Below are positions 34,622 to 46,800 of a DNA stretch of 64,000 nucleotides, in pieces. Each line of letters opens with the position of its first letter. Within the stretch, counting starts at the first letter, position 1. The notes beneath the pieces are model-generated. The model did not search any database. It was given only the letters and a program-made list of their open reading frames with translations, and was not told the DNA's origin. The translations under genes and the position numbers were made by a program. The stretch is from Calvatia gigantea (Eukaryota > Basidiomycota > Agaricomycetes > Agaricales > Lycoperdaceae), in the NCBI GenBank assembly GCA_025093985.1, contig JACAAK010000016.1:62001-126000 (forward strand). Direction: 5' to 3'.

Positions 34622-36840
34622 CTGAAGTACTGACCCATCGCAAGTTCGCACCCCTCCACAACAGCGAACCACCCACCCAACACAACAGCATCGTCATTCG
34701 TCGTCCCCTCTATTCTCAACCTGGTTATCAACTTGTCCATCATTCCCCGAAATCTGCCATGTCATTCGTGCGGCTAGAGCAACTGGAGAAGTCAGTGGGT
34801 AGAATCACGGGGAGGCCCGGATGGGACGCATTTGATGTCAGAATCCTACAAGGTTCCATCTGTCCTATGCTCCACCTGTCCACCAGACGATTTATACGAG
34901 AATAGACCTTTCACGATTCGGTCGGGAACTAGTGGACATGAGAATTGGCCTTCGACCGGATATGTGGGGACCCGTGCGTAACTCATTCGGAGACTAGGAA
35001 GGATAAATCAGTGGTGACCTCGCAGGGTTTCGGACTATACTCACGTAGTACTGGATCCGAAGTAATTAGGACAGAAAATGGCCGAAAATGACGGCGGAAA
35101 TACGTCCTTCAAGTCTGTTGAGTAGGGCATGGGCCATAGCCAAAGGTGCGATGAGTTGGAATACAGGAGCCGAAATTTTGAGCTGCTTGGGTCCGCCCGA
35201 AATTGGTCGCGTGTGGTCGTGGGGTGCGAGGCTAACGTTTGCGTGTGTGTTGGACCACGTCGAACGCCTTTGGCCCCCTCAGTGGTGTGGTTCCAGCTTA
35301 GAGCAACCCTGTCTGTATTGGCGGTTGTTCGTGATACGATTACCGGAAGAGGGAATCGAAAAGTGCGCATGTGGGCCGTTACTCTCATTTATCCGTTGGA
35401 GAATCTGGAAGTGTGAGCATCTACACATATTCTCCATAGCGTTTCCGTTCTTTGAGATAGCCCGGAATGATACCCGAAGAACAGCCGAAGGAATGATATC
35501 CTTGGGTTGGGGATCTAATGACGGAGGGTATCTTGCAAGAGTATTTCCCAGTGTATGCTGGTCAGATTCAAAATGTTCGCATCGAGCAAGCTTGTAGTAG
35601 AGGTAGCACCACAGATGGTGATTCCAAGGATCTAGTTTGTGAGACGGGGAGTGGCGGAAGGCGCCGGACATGACTTGACGATCCAATGGGTCGGATGGGG
35701 CCAGTAGGTTTTCTTCGAGGTTGAATGCAGCGTTAGCTTGGAGGGTGACAGCGAGGGTGTGATGGAGTTGAGTGATTCAGTTGGATTCAGGCCAATAGGT
35801 AGTACAACAGTAGTCGCGAATACGACCAAGCCTAGGGCCACTTGTGCAATCTCCAGGAATCGGCTTCTGACCACAGCGACGTTCAGAGGATCAGGCCAGG
35901 AAATCCGTCCTTGATCTTCGTCAGTTCGGTATGAAGATATGGTGCTACGTCTCGATAAGCTGTGTTCGGAGTTGACTGGGATATTTACTTGTCACTTCGT
36001 AGTATGTGGACAAGGTGCCGCCATAAGAGACCAGGTTTTGGAGGTGGCTTCCTGGGTCCGGGTATCGTGTCATGGTAAGTTCATCGAGACGGCATTGAGC
36101 CTCACCGCTGCATTCATCTATCTCATCGGTGTACATTACCCCCAAGTGTTCGCGTCTTGCCGAAGCGCGAGTTCCCCGAAAGGTCGGAGTATGAATATTT
36201 CGCTTTTTCAATAGTTCGAAACCGACTCACCATGCATCCTGTGATGTACACAATAAACAGGATCCGTAATCGCGAGCCGGTGAGTATTTTGTGCCAAGGA
36301 CTTGGTTGGGATCGGCGTGTTCGTAGAGTCGTGAAATGAATCGGGTTACGCATGCTCGCACTGTCTTCGGGCTCAGCGTCAGCAAGAATCTGGATGATTG
36401 TGAATTGGTCAACGCCTACTGAGCTATTGCCCAGGGGAGACCCCTAGTTCGATTGCTCTCGTGGCACCCAAGGACTATGTTTATGGTATTTCGACCTGTT
36501 CAGAATGGCGGTTCGGACAAGTTCAATTCGTCTCCCTCGAGAATGAGGGAATCCGTTTACTGGAGCGATAAACACAGGGATTCACAGCAAGTTACACTGA
36601 CGAGCCAGAATACATAGTATCAGTTCCTGAGTGAGAGTGGGTATTATGCTGGTATTTATGGGTCTACTGGGAATGGCATAAGCAAATTGCTGGTATAAAT
36701 AACTGCTGGTTAGGAATTGAGCGCTCAGTGTTTTTGATGGTGGTTTCTCTTGGGCAGTCCGACTCGGAAGAGGTGTAAACGAGGCCTCGCGTTAAGTGTT
36801 TGATCCGCGTGGTGTCCCGTTTTGGGTCTGTCCTTGTCCT
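34622..36840. repeat. Degenerate block family A, copy 7
   Basis: Aligns with copies 3 and 8. It contains the longest single uninterrupted frame of the window's left half (35088-35597, plus, 169 residues). That frame does not match the conserved peptide of 25.9 kb, which lies here in another frame (SFKSVEYGMGHSQ at about 35.11 kb), so I take the long frame as chance. The minus strand near 35.75-35.88 kb reads FLEIAQVALGLVVFATTVV. Confidence 0.5.
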
Positions 36841-37937
36841 CCATGTGTAACTAATGTATCATATACTATATGTTGTATCTAACCCTCCCCTCTCATCCGA
36901 GACTCCACGCAAAGGCTTTGAAACCGGGCCCGGGGTGGTCCAACTGCGCTCCATCTCGACCTCAGCGCACGGGATCCTGGGCACCTTCGAACCAGATTCC
37001 CTCTTCCCAACCACCAGGTACCATACGCATCCTACTCTTACATCAATATCCCATTTATCTGACCACCCTCCAGGACCAGGACGAGAATGATTTCCTGCTG
37101 ACGGCCGTGTTCCAAACGTAGACCCTATCCACCTTTCTCTCCCTTTTTTGTCAGCAACCACCTTAATGAACCCCCCCCTCCCCCCCCGAACGCATCACTC
37201 CTAGTGTCGGAGACTGGGTCCACTCGAGTTTCCGTCGTGTCCCCGACACACCAGGACATCATTACTCATTGTGCCGGAGACCGTGTGTGCCCGGTTCAAG
37301 CTGGAATAGTCATAGCCCGGAACGATGCATCAGGGCTGGGTTTCCGGTAAATCCATACCGGTGTGGACTACAAAAAGAAGGGACATTGATCTAACCGCTA
37401 CGTTGGTTCAGAAAAGCAGGTTCCGTCACTGATTTGTAGAAGAAAATGGTCGAAAAAGTGCGCCCTTCTGAGATATGTGCGATATTGCCAGATATTGACA
37501 AATTGACAGCGACGTGAATACAGCTTTTACCGAACGGCTAGGTTGGGTCTGCGCCATACGACAATGTCATTCGTTTTCTGCCGGACACGGATTCCTCACG
37601 AGAGACATCCGTCCCCCCTGGTGACAGTTCCCTCCTGCTGCCCCAGCCGTCCTCGACAAAAGGCACCATCAGCACAGGTGTAGCGGTTCGTTGGTGCCGG
37701 TTACACTTGCTAGACGTGGTCACGGCCGACTGCTCAGGTACGCTTGAATCAATTCACATTCGCAAGTTGGAAATCTTGGATCCCTCATCGCTCTTCCGCC
37801 TTTCCTGTTGGTCTTTCGGTCCTACACTAACAGACATAACTGGAGGCCGGAACTCATTCACTCCATGGCACGCTCAAAGCTTTACCCGTCTCTCCCTACC
37901 AAAATATACACATTTTGCCAAATGAAAAACATCACCT
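36841..37937 (+). pseudogene. Arginyl-tRNA synthetase relic 10 (5' part)
   Basis: Aligns with relics 3 and 14. GVDYKKKGH (about 37350-37385) corresponds to the N-terminal GxDYGKKGxDF segment. 37555-37685 corresponds to the NTEIxxRDV segment. It then jumps to the CACGGCCGACTGCTCAGG piece and the 3' spacer, so the catalytic core is absent. Confidence 0.55.
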
Positions 37938-38075
37938 AAACAGCCGACTCGGAGTGGGAGATAGGTCGAGAACCTACTGCCACCGCAGCCGTAGTCGCAG
38001 GGACTCGAGAATGAGTGCCGCTGGTTTCATCGGTGTTGGTCTGTGCACCACGATTCCGCCATAAGTTTCTGAGTT
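37938..38075 (-). pseudogene. 7TM final-exon fragment, second copy
   Basis: Same structure and same join to ArgRS relic as at 15437-15580. The ending CCGAGTCGGCTGTTTAG is intact here. The ArgRS side of the join reads TTTCTGAGTTCCTGTGTTTG in both loci, showing that the chimeric join arose once and was then duplicated. Confidence 0.78.
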
Positions 38076-39460
38076 CCTGTGTTTGACGTTGAACACGGAG
38101 ATCCTCATAAGGGACGTCCTTTGGTGGTTGTTCCCTCTGACTGCCTCAGTCACTCTCTGCAAAAGATTTGGCTAATGCGCAGTAGTTCGATTTGGCCGCG
38201 GTCAACTTGGAATATCACAGGGCAACAAAGGATTCCTCAAAAAGATGCGGTTAGAATTCTTCTTCAAGGTCTACGCGGAAGCCGACCCTCAGGTCAAGAT
38301 CAACATTGCAACGAGGTCCAGGCGGATGGAGAATCACGAATCCGAAGCGCTAGCAAAGTGGAAGGTGTAGTGAGAGTTAAACGTTAAACGTGAGGAACTA
38401 CGAAAGCGAGTACGACCGACAGAACCCCTATGTAGAGATGCACAAAGGAGAGAGCGAGTTTTCGCAAGTAGGGACGGATAAGGCATGGATGTGATAACAC
38501 AGATGGGATGAATTGGGAAGAGTCATATTTCCTTAGTTGGCCAATTGGAGAAGCGGAATTTCAGTAAGGATGTGGTGAAGAGGGAGATTACGGCTAGGTG
38601 CACGAGCACGTCGGCGTTCGTCCGACGTTGTTCTTGACCAAAGGGATTGTGTTAGAAAGGGCAGGTAGGAGTGGAGATCACGAAAATGATGAGACGACGG
38701 AACGGTGGATAATTCTGTTCCGAAGGCTCGGAACGATATGATAAGGGTCCGGAAAGGTGTCGAGAGCGATTACTGAACGTTCGGAAGGCGGCGTTTACGA
38801 TTGCGTGGCGATTCGGTGTCGAGACGAGAGAGAGAAGAGAGAAAGAGAGATAGATTAGAGAAATAGGCTAGAGACAGAGACTTCGAGTCGAAACTTGGCT
38901 AATTCGTAGCTACCTGACTACAACAAAGTATACAGGTTTTTATAGAGGAGAATGGTGGGCTGTGCGCCCGAATTACAAAGAGTAGAATGTAAATTTTAGA
39001 GAGAGAACAAAGAAAAACATACTAGCGGGGATGAAAACGGGCCGGAAGCTCATTCTATGAGGTTCTAAATTATGAGAAATGTAGAAAAAGTATAATAAGT
39101 GAATAGAAAAGCGGTCCGTAAGTTTTTTAGAGTCGGAAATGAGAAGTACAGGCGGGCGAGGTGGAGTTCGGAGGTTGGAGCTTCCGTGGTCGGGACTTCC
39201 GAATTAGGAAATCGCGTATGATCCGGACGATGGCTCGGAAATGGGATTTTCGGGGTCGGTGTCTTGGTCATCGTTCTCGGAAGTGAAAGGCGTCATCGGT
39301 GAAGTGGAGTAGTGGGAGGAGGACGCGTACATGACACTTTTCAGTGTCAGGTGCCGTCCGATCTCCACAGTGGTACCAAAGTGAGGGGAATTGTGCCGGT
39401 GCTCACGTGAGTAGAGGTGGTACTTCAATCCATCTCACTCGTTATGTTTTTCCGACCCCT
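38076..39460 (+). pseudogene. Arginyl-tRNA synthetase relic 11, split by a solo LTR
   Basis: 38076-38570 is nearly the same as 15.58-16.08 kb: FFKVYAEADPQVK, then RRMENHESEALAKWKV, then YDRQNPYVEMHKGES. The copy resumes after the LTR at 39370-39450 (GGTACCAAAGTGAGGGG, against GGTACCAAAATGAGGTGTG at 52.72 kb). Frames are broken besides the insertion. Confidence 0.72.
38576..39369. mobile_element. Solo LTR, 794 bases, target duplication GTGG
   Basis: Starts TGAAGAGGGAGAT, ends GATCTCCACA, flanked by GTGG (38572-38575 and 39370-39373). Removing it restores the GGATGTGGTACCAAAG order of the uninserted copies. Inside: a purine-rich GA run (38826-38860), a TTTTTATAGAGG box (about 38935) and A/T-rich sequence. 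The ends and 4-base duplication match the element at 51870-52582. TG..CA ends with a short duplication point to an LTR, perhaps of Ty3/gypsy type. Confidence 0.75.
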
Positions 39461-41685
39461 CCATAAAATTGAACCACCTACCCAACCCGTCAGCTTTGGC
39501 ATTCGTCGTCTTACCTATTCTCAACCTGGATGTCAACCTGTCCATCGTTACCCAAAATCTGTTATGCTGTTCGTGCGGCTGGAACGACCAGAGCAGTCGG
39601 TGGAAGGAATCACGGGGAGGCCCAGATGGGACACACTTGATGTCAAGATCCCAAAGAATTCTATCTGACCTGTGCTTCGCATTTTCGCACGAAGGTGGAC
39701 CTTCCGTGATTCGGTAGGGAACTAGTGAACATGAGAATTGGCCTTCGACCGGGTCCGCGGAGGCCGGTGAGCATAACTGGTACTCGTTCGGAGACTGGGA
39801 AGGATAAATTAGAGGTGGCCGGTGACTGGTGACCTATTATGTCCACGCAGCACTGGATCCGATGTAATTGTGACGGAAAAACGGTCGAAACCGATGGCGG
39901 AAGTATGTCCCTCGGGTCTGTTGGATAGGACATGGGCTATCCGAATTAGTCGTGTGTGGTCATGAGCCTCATGCACGGCCAATGTTTGCATATGTGTTGG
40001 ACCGCATAGAACGCCTTTGGCCATCTCATCTAAGGTGGTTCCAGCTCAAAACAACCGATCTGTATTGGCGGACGGTTATGATACAATTAACGGAAAAGTG
40101 AATTGAAGAGTGCGCATGTGTGCCGTTACTCTCATTTGTCCGTTGAAGAATCCGGGGGTGCGAACATCTACACCATATTCTCCAGAGCGTTTCTGATCCT
40201 TGAGGTAGCCCGTAAATGGCTCGCCGCAATCGGTCGAAGAAATGACGTCCTCAGTTTGGGGACTTTTAATGACGGAGGGTAATTATGGTGGCAAAAGCGC
40301 TGTACAGTGTATGCCGGATAAAATCCTCGCAGCCTCGACCAAACCGGTAGCATAGGTGGCATCACAGATAGTGAATCCAGGAATTTATTTCGTATTCGTG
40401 AGGCAGGGAGTAGCGGAATGGACACAGATCGTCGCTTGGTGATCCAAAGAACCCGAACCGGGAGGAGCCAGTGTTACTTCGGGATTGGTGCAACGTTAGC
40501 TTGGTGGGTGACAGCAAGGGTGTGATGGGGTAGGGCGATTGAGTGAGATTCAACATTGGGTGCCGCACCGATAAATGGCACAACAGTAACCACAAATACG
40601 ACCAGGCCTAGGGCCATTCATGCAATCTCCAAGAATAGGCTTTCCGTCGACCACAACGACGTTTAGGGGACCATGCCAGGACGTCCATCTCCAATCGTCG
40701 TCGGCTCAATACGAAGGCAAGGTTCCACGTCTTGATAAGCTGCGCCGGAGTTGGCTGGGATGGTCACTTCATGGTAAGTGGGCAATGTGTCGTCGCGAGA
40801 GACCAGATTTTGGGGGTGACTTTCTGGGCAGCTGGAGATGATTCATACCGAGGGCACCTCCGGGGGTCGTGTCATGACGAGTTCATTAAGACGGGACTGA
40901 GCCTCACCGCTATGTCCATCCATACTGTCGATGTACACTTCCCAAATGTTCGCGTCTTGCCACAGCACGAGTTCTCCGAAAGGTCGTAATATGAATATTT
41001 TGCTTTCCCAATAGCCTGACTCAACTCACCATGCACCTAATGATGTAAACACAATAAACAGGATTTTTTACTGCGAGCTGGTGGGTAGTTTGTGCCATGA
41101 ACTTAGTTGGAATTGGCGCGTTTGTTGAGTCGTGAAATAGGGAGGGTTACGCGGAGGTTGCTCGCACTGTCGTCGGCTTCAGCATCAGCAAGATCTAAAT
41201 AGTTGCGGACTTGTTAACGCCTACTGAGTTATTGAACCAGAGGAGACGCCTCGCTCGATTGCTGTTGTACCACCCGGAGGCTGTGTTTATGGTATTTTGC
41301 CTTGTTCCGAATGGCGGTTAGGACGAGTTGAGTTCGTCTTACTCGAAAATGGAGGAATTCATTTGGTGGAGCGCTAAACGCGAGGATTTTAGCAGCAAGT
41401 TACGTTGACAAGTCAGAATATGTATTATCAGTTCCGAAACGATAGTGGGTATTAGGCTGATATTGTGCGTGATTGTGTTGTTCAGCACAACAACGGCGTG
41501 TATTGTCGAAGCTGTCAGTGAACACCTGGGGAGAGAGATGCCAAAGAACAATGATCAGAGATAACATGCTAACGCGCTGAAACTTAAAATTGTGTGTGGA
41601 CGAATACATACCTGCTCTAGGTTCGGACACAAACGGTGGTGGGGAATTGGGTATGAGAGTCTAAGAGCATCCCATGTGACTGGGG
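39460..41685. repeat. Degenerate block family A, copy 8
   Basis: Aligns with copies 3 and 7 along the full length. Minus-strand piece near 40.53-40.62 kb reads MALGLVVFVVTVVPFIGAAP, parallel to copy 7, which could be a membrane or signal segment. No open frame across the block. Confidence 0.5.
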
Positions 41686-41689
41686 AGGA

Positions 41690-41775
41690 GTCTGGTTGAG
41701 TGTTTGATCCGTTGTGGTGCCTCGGTCCGCGAACCCGACACGTGACGAAATCTCCCAACCGTTAACGTCTCTGGT
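41690..41775. promoter_or_regulatory. Conserved junction with CACGTG box, second copy
   Basis: GTGTTTGATCCGTTGTGGTG then CCCGACACGTGACGAAATCTC (CACGTG at 41739-41744). Same position between block A and ArgRS relic as at 13.9 kb. Confidence 0.35.
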
Positions 41776-41779
41776 CTCG

Positions 41780-43440
41780 TTCCTCTACAACTCATATGTC
41801 ATATATCTAACCCTCCCAGGCTCCCGTCTCGCCCAAGGCCCCACGTAAAGGCTAGTTGAAACTGGGGCCCGGGGTGGTCCGTCTGCACTCTATTTCGACC
41901 TCAACGCACGGGATCCTGGGCACATTCGAACCAGACTCTTTCTTCAAAACCACCAAAGTACCATACGCATCCTACTCTTACATCAACATATCCCACTTAT
42001 CTGATCACCCTCCAGGACCATGGACGAGAGTGACTTCCTGCCGACGGCCGTGTTTTTCTCTCCCGTTTTCGTCACCAAGTTCGTGTGCACAGTTCCCACC
42101 GGATGGCTAGGTCGAATCTATGCAACGCATCGCGGCTTTGTTGGATTTAACCCGGAACACGAAGATTTTCGCCAGGGTGTCCCTTGACGATTTTCTCCTC
42201 CTGCTCATTCAGTCTCTCCGTGCAAAAACAAACGGCATAGGCATGGTAGTTCGGCCCGGTTGCGGTCTGCTTCAAAAATCAAGGATCTCCTCGAAAATGG
42301 CGCGATTAGACCCACCAGAACGTCCCCTCGAGGCCTATGCTGAAGCCAACCTACGAACCAAGGCTGACGTTGCAGCATGGTACGGGCGGGTGGATAGTCC
42401 TGAACTCGAAGCACTAGCGAAATGTAACGCGTGGTGAGTGCTGAACGTGAAGAAGTACAAAAGCGAGAGCGACTACTGGATGTCAGTTTCGAGGTGTACA
42501 AAGGAAAGAGTCAGGCTTCGCAGATAGGCGTGGATAACGCGTCGACGCGATAGCGGACGTGGTGTGTGGTGAGGAGAATAGTGGCATTAAGTTAACTGGT
42601 TTGAAAAAGTGGAATCTGGGTAAGGCTGTGGTACGGAAACGAGGTGTGTCGCCACCGGTGTCCATGCCTGTTTCTTGCCAGCGCTAACACAAATAGACGG
42701 TAATCCAGTCCATCGAACCTGTGATCTCTCGCACACCAACAACGGCCTAATCAGTAATGCGAACGCGCGAAATGGCACCGCTGCGTTCGGGGAGCAGATT
42801 ATTCAAGAGGTAACACTGGTCATGCACGAACAAGTGCAGGGGCGATGAGGAGAAGGATACGGCTTCAGAGACTGTCGGGCCACAGGTTACGGAGTTACGG
42901 GGGTGAAAATTGAGGATGTGTTGGCTGCGAAGCGGTATGTCAGCCATATTATATCCTATATCCCCGTCTCCCTAACGTGCGTTGTATAATTAAGAACTAC
43001 ATTCAACGGGGAACGTACACTCTCCCTCGAAGACAATGCAGGCACATACCTCCAACGCACAGCGCCTATCCCATACCACCTCCTTCTCTTTCCACCACCC
43101 ATCTGAAGTCGGCGCCATCACCTAACAAGATGCCTCCAAGGTTATGAAATTGTGCTCATCACCAGTATCTATCCCGAACATGGGCATAACGGCAGCACGC
43201 GAATCGAGCGGCATGATGCCTTCATACGTTGGTCCCCACCCAAGGATGAAGTCAGTACCCGTGATTGGTACCGATTGCACGCCGGGCGTAGTTATGGCCG
43301 ACTACTCAGGTGCGCGCTTGGGCAAGTACACGCTCGTGAATTGGGGATCTTGGATTCCCTGCCGCCCTTCGGCCTATCCTGTTGATCCCTCAGTCTTACG
43401 TTTATCGTAACAGTTAACGCAGCAGGTACAACGATGCGCC
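41780..43440 (+). pseudogene. Arginyl-tRNA synthetase relic 12 (long)
   Basis: Well-ordered relic. 42300-42435: LEAYAEANLRTKADVAAW then PELEALAKCNAW. 42575-42640: GIKLTGLEKWNLGKAVVRKR, close to the family's LVDLEKWNLGKAVVRK. 42765-42830: KGTAAFGEQIIQEVTLVMHEQ, the RKGTVVFLDDIIREATDVMHEQ loop. 42895-42940: VTGVKIEDVLAAKRY. 42990-43055: ATFNGERTLSLEDNAGTY. Each is in a different frame from its neighbour or is separated by a stop. 43185-43380 is the conserved 3' part that leads to 7TM copy 5. Confidence 0.78.
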
Positions 43441-43808
43441 AGATGCGCTGTATAAACAGTGGCCACAAATGTTAACCCCTGCCCAAGGACGAAGCCAACA
43501 TCCGTACATCTCAGCCAGACGTCGTCGCGGCAGAGTACACCCTTGGATACCACTCATGAGGTGAGGAGAGCCTGACTCCCCATCATTCTTTCACTCACCC
43601 TATTGATCTTTCAGTCTTGATTTTGCCTCAAGTTGTCGCAGGGGTCCAAGTGAGGACCGAGGTCTATTTGTTCCATACATGCTCAACGTTATACTGATTG
43701 TTATTCACCCCCAAATTCCAAAATATACATGAATTTCAAGATGGCCAACCTCCTGGATCGGTCCCCGACGAACATAATATTAAAACGAAAGAGCACCAAC
43801 ATGACGAA
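43441..43808. other. Spacer between ArgRS relic 12 and 7TM copy 5
   Basis: No gene. Shares TATTGATCTTTCAGTCTTG and the TGGATCGGTCCCCGACGAAC piece with other units. Confidence 0.45.
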
Positions 43809-45039
43809 CTAAACAATCGACTCGGAATGGGATATTGGTGGAGAACCTATTGCCACCACGGTTGTGGTTGCAGGCACGCGAGACTGGTTGCTACTGGCCT
43901 CATCAGTGGCGGTCTGTACACCACGGTTCCATTGCAAGCTTGTGAGTTCGCGTTCTGTTTCCGAGGTCCATCCTCTCTCGGTTGCAACACGATAAACAAC
44001 GAGAAAGTAGGCGATGACCTGGGCACGTCAGACGTGTGTGAGGATGCCATAGCTACAACGGATACACGGACCTTGATCGTAGAATCGTTCCACATGAATA
44101 GGGCGACAGCGGGGTTTTTGAGGCCATACAAGATTGCGGACACGATGGACCACACAGACTCCAAAGCATAGGATTCAACCAGCATCGCGACGACGCTCGT
44201 GTAAGGAGCTTGAAGGGCACCTGATGTTCCTATACCGTCGTGACGCCTATCATCATATGCTTGATATCGGAACAGGTACTTACCCATTATCTTGACGCAA
44301 TGCCTTCGTACTAGCAAAATACGCGCAATTACTAGCCCGGTAACAAGGACTGTTAATGCTGGCAGAACTGCATATTTCGTAATGACCATCGCAATAAAGC
44401 TATGGCTAGGGACGCCAAGCTGATTCAGCAGCACAGAACTCGGTAGTATGCCAGTTGGAATATCCAGTGCTGGTTATGTCATTAGGCGCAACGATCGCTG
44501 ACAGTCACTATCAGCATACCTATGTAAGAGAAAAGGAGTAGGAGAGGCAGAATGGTGACTGTTCCGGCATATCGTCCTCCACTCCATATTATCCGCACAC
44601 GCCAGATCTATCAGGATGGTGTGTTCAGCAATGTCAATAAATTAGATTAATGACTGACCTGTATTGCCATTGTCATGACCTTAACAGCCAAGTCAAGGAC
44701 GCCACCTACTATCACATACGGTTTGAAAGTCGAATCGTGTGAAGTTTCATATTCCAATGGCCCTCCAGGAAAGTCGGGGTGATCGATGTAAGCCATTTGG
44801 ATCATCCGCGCACTCAACGCGAGGTAGGCCGTTATACAAAATAACGTAAAAGAAATATAACCAAGTGTGAACTTTGCCTGCCTTCGTTTGTCCAGCTTCT
44901 GAAGCTGGAGGTACAACGACCGAGCACAGAGGCAATAAAGCGTAAATATGATGCCATACAAGGCTCCGAGGACGGTAGTATTGCTGATGAGGTCAAAGGC
45001 TTCGGAGAGGAATGGTTGACTCTGAGATGTGGCGCTCAT
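43809..45039 (-). CDS. Seven-transmembrane protein, copy 5
   Basis: Spliced model: complement of 43809-44018, 44072-44229, 44284-44469, 44520-44607 and 44659-45039. The introns are 53, 54, 50 and 51 bases. Intron 4 has a GTCCGT donor. The frame is open for 340 residues from MSATSQSQP; an in-frame ATG lies 11 codons upstream, but all paralogues start at the MSA position. Exon 4 is one codon longer than usual. This is the most diverged intact copy: LLVRRHCVK after segment 5, VYRVATERGWT at the tail, and changes in the PGGPL loop. All phases are kept, which argues for selection. Unassigned membrane protein. Confidence 0.86.
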
Positions 45040-45074
45040 GACGAAAAATGGGAACTGAACTACTAACGACATTG

Positions 45075-45120
45075 TTAACTTGTGTGCGTATTTATCCTGC
45101 CGGCGGTTCAGTGTCAGTTT
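45075..45120 (-). promoter_or_regulatory. 7TM upstream region, copy 5 (weak)
   Basis: Only a GATAAATA box about 45-55 bases above the ATG and a CTGAACCGCCGGCAGG stretch correspond to the conserved region. The palindrome seen in copies 2, 4 and 6 is lost. Confidence 0.3.
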
Positions 45121-45429
45121 TTAACATACCAGTGCTTGGATGGAGGTAAGCAGCAACAGACAGTCACACCGTTTTCTGTCAGCTTCCGAAGTGTCGGACG
45201 AAAATCACCCATGCCGGCTGATATTGAGGTTTTGGTTGCAGTTGAATTGTCAAGTCCCAGGGTGGCCGGCGATCTAGGATCCCCTGGTTGAACTAACGGG
45301 TTGGCGCCATGATATCACTCTTCCATTCCCATGAACAAACAGCTTTGATGGGGCAGATTTACAGACTTATGTGTTGTGTGTTCTTTGTGGTTTGGACCCT
45401 CATTGCGAAAGCTGGCCTGTCCGTGCGGA

Positions 45430-45720
45430 AAAGATACTGTACTGGGACAAAAGGTACCTTAAAGCCTAGCTACAAGAAGTGGAGATTAATGGGACTGAGG
45501 TCAGCTAGAGGATCGGATAATTTTGGGTTTCGATTGTCTTACCGGTGTACTTCGAAAAGCGCCGCTTGAACCACAAATTTGAGCTACATTCCCCCCTCCA
45601 CGCTCCCCGTAATCACTCCCTCAAACACGTATTTCTGGCGGCCTTTCCGCTGGCTCTGATACATCAGATGGGTCACAGCCCCGGCTACCTTGTAAAAAGA
45701 CAGCCCTGGGACTCCACCAA
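45430..45720 (+). pseudogene. Divergent relic Y, copy 5
   Basis: Aligns with copy 3 over GACTGAGGTCAGCTAGAGGATC, TAATTTTGGGTTTCGATTG, GAGCTACATTCCCCCCTCCACGCTCC and TGGCGGCCTTTCCGCTGG. Frameshifts between the pieces. Confidence 0.42.
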
Positions 45721-45724
45721 GTTT

Positions 45725-46440
45725 AGTAGGGTTTTCAAGCTCACTGATAGTTAGACGCATTGTGATACATACTTGGTAGCTATGTACTTCCCTGCCCCCC
45801 TCAGCGTTACCATACAAACCCTGGCCCAATTCTGTTCACAGTGTCGTGACCTCAAGGCCTCAGTATGGACTAGCGACAAATACCGAACTTATTTAAGGGG
45901 TACGGGCAAGGAGGGGGATAGTGGAACGAGGGCTGGTCCGAGGGTTGAAGCGGACATGGGCAGAGGTCAGCCACAGTTAACTGACTTGTGCGAATGTCAA
46001 TTTTTACCCGACAGACTGGAACGTTGATGCCAACAGCGTCAAACTAGCCGCCAAGTGATCCGAGTCTTTCCCTCATGCATGATCCATGATCCATGGGACC
46101 ATGATGCATCAATGCATCACTGGTTGCTTGGGTGAATTCAGATAGATCTATTTTAGGCGTATAATTCTAACGCTGAATGCTCTGCATCCCGGGACGAGGA
46201 TTCCGAATGGCTCAGGCACAGCATTTTTCAACATTCCCGGATCGGCTGCCATTCGTTCGGTGATGTACACCGCACCAATGAGTCAACACAACACAAGTCG
46301 TATCAAAATCATGTTGACCCCAAAAAGCATAAAATATGTCATATGGAAGAATACACATTTTAAATTCAGTATGGTGTCGAGGAGATTCGTACCACATCAG
46401 CTTGTTGGTGCAGTGTGTAAGTACGGTGAGACGGATACTT
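45725..46440. other. No gene seen; CATGCAT/GATCCATG cluster
   Basis: The stretch holds no recognised repeat of the main families. Around 46073-46122 is a cluster of short palindromic words (TGCATGATCCATGATCCATG, then ATGATGCATCAATGCATC). Confidence 0.35.
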
Positions 46441-46800
46441 GGTTGCAAGTGCAAGCGATTGGTTGGCTGTGGATCCGCTAACGCCCACTAAACCTGAGTT
46501 AGGGTTTTTGTGCGGCTGTTGTGCGATGTGAGGGCTGCGCCCATGATGCATGACGTACTGTCTTGTTCATCACCGGTCCTTTGAGAATAATTATTAGATG
46601 GCGGGGGATAGCTCGAAGGTGTCGTGAGGCAGATACCTGCTCCAGGTCCAGGTGAATGCGATAATAGAGGGTTGGGAGCAGGGGACCTGCGTTGTAAACG
46701 CTGACGATGATGATTGTTTTCCGAGATGATGGGGCTGACGATGATGATGCTTTTCCCTCCGTCACCGTAAGTGGGATTGATCGCTATCGTCATTTGATCC
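46441..46800. repeat. Degenerate block family A remnant
   Basis: Short, rearranged piece. TACCTGCTCCAGGTCC (46.64 kb) recalls the same position in copies at 41.61 and 29.28 kb, and the GACGATGATGAT run occurs twice (46700 and 46736). No coding signal. Confidence 0.35.

Noticed and set aside
35088..35597. A 169-residue open frame on the plus strand inside block A
   Set aside because: Not conserved in the aligned copies at 12.1 and 39.9 kb. The peptide that is conserved there lies in a different frame, so the long frame is likely chance.
38820..38880. GA-rich run as a simple microsatellite worth listing alone
   Set aside because: It is an irregular part of the solo LTR at 38.6 kb and is explained by that element.
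43847..44434. A single 195-residue frame on the minus strand as its own gene
   Set aside because: It runs through introns 3 and 4 of 7TM copy 5. The spliced model uses the same exons and matches six paralogues.
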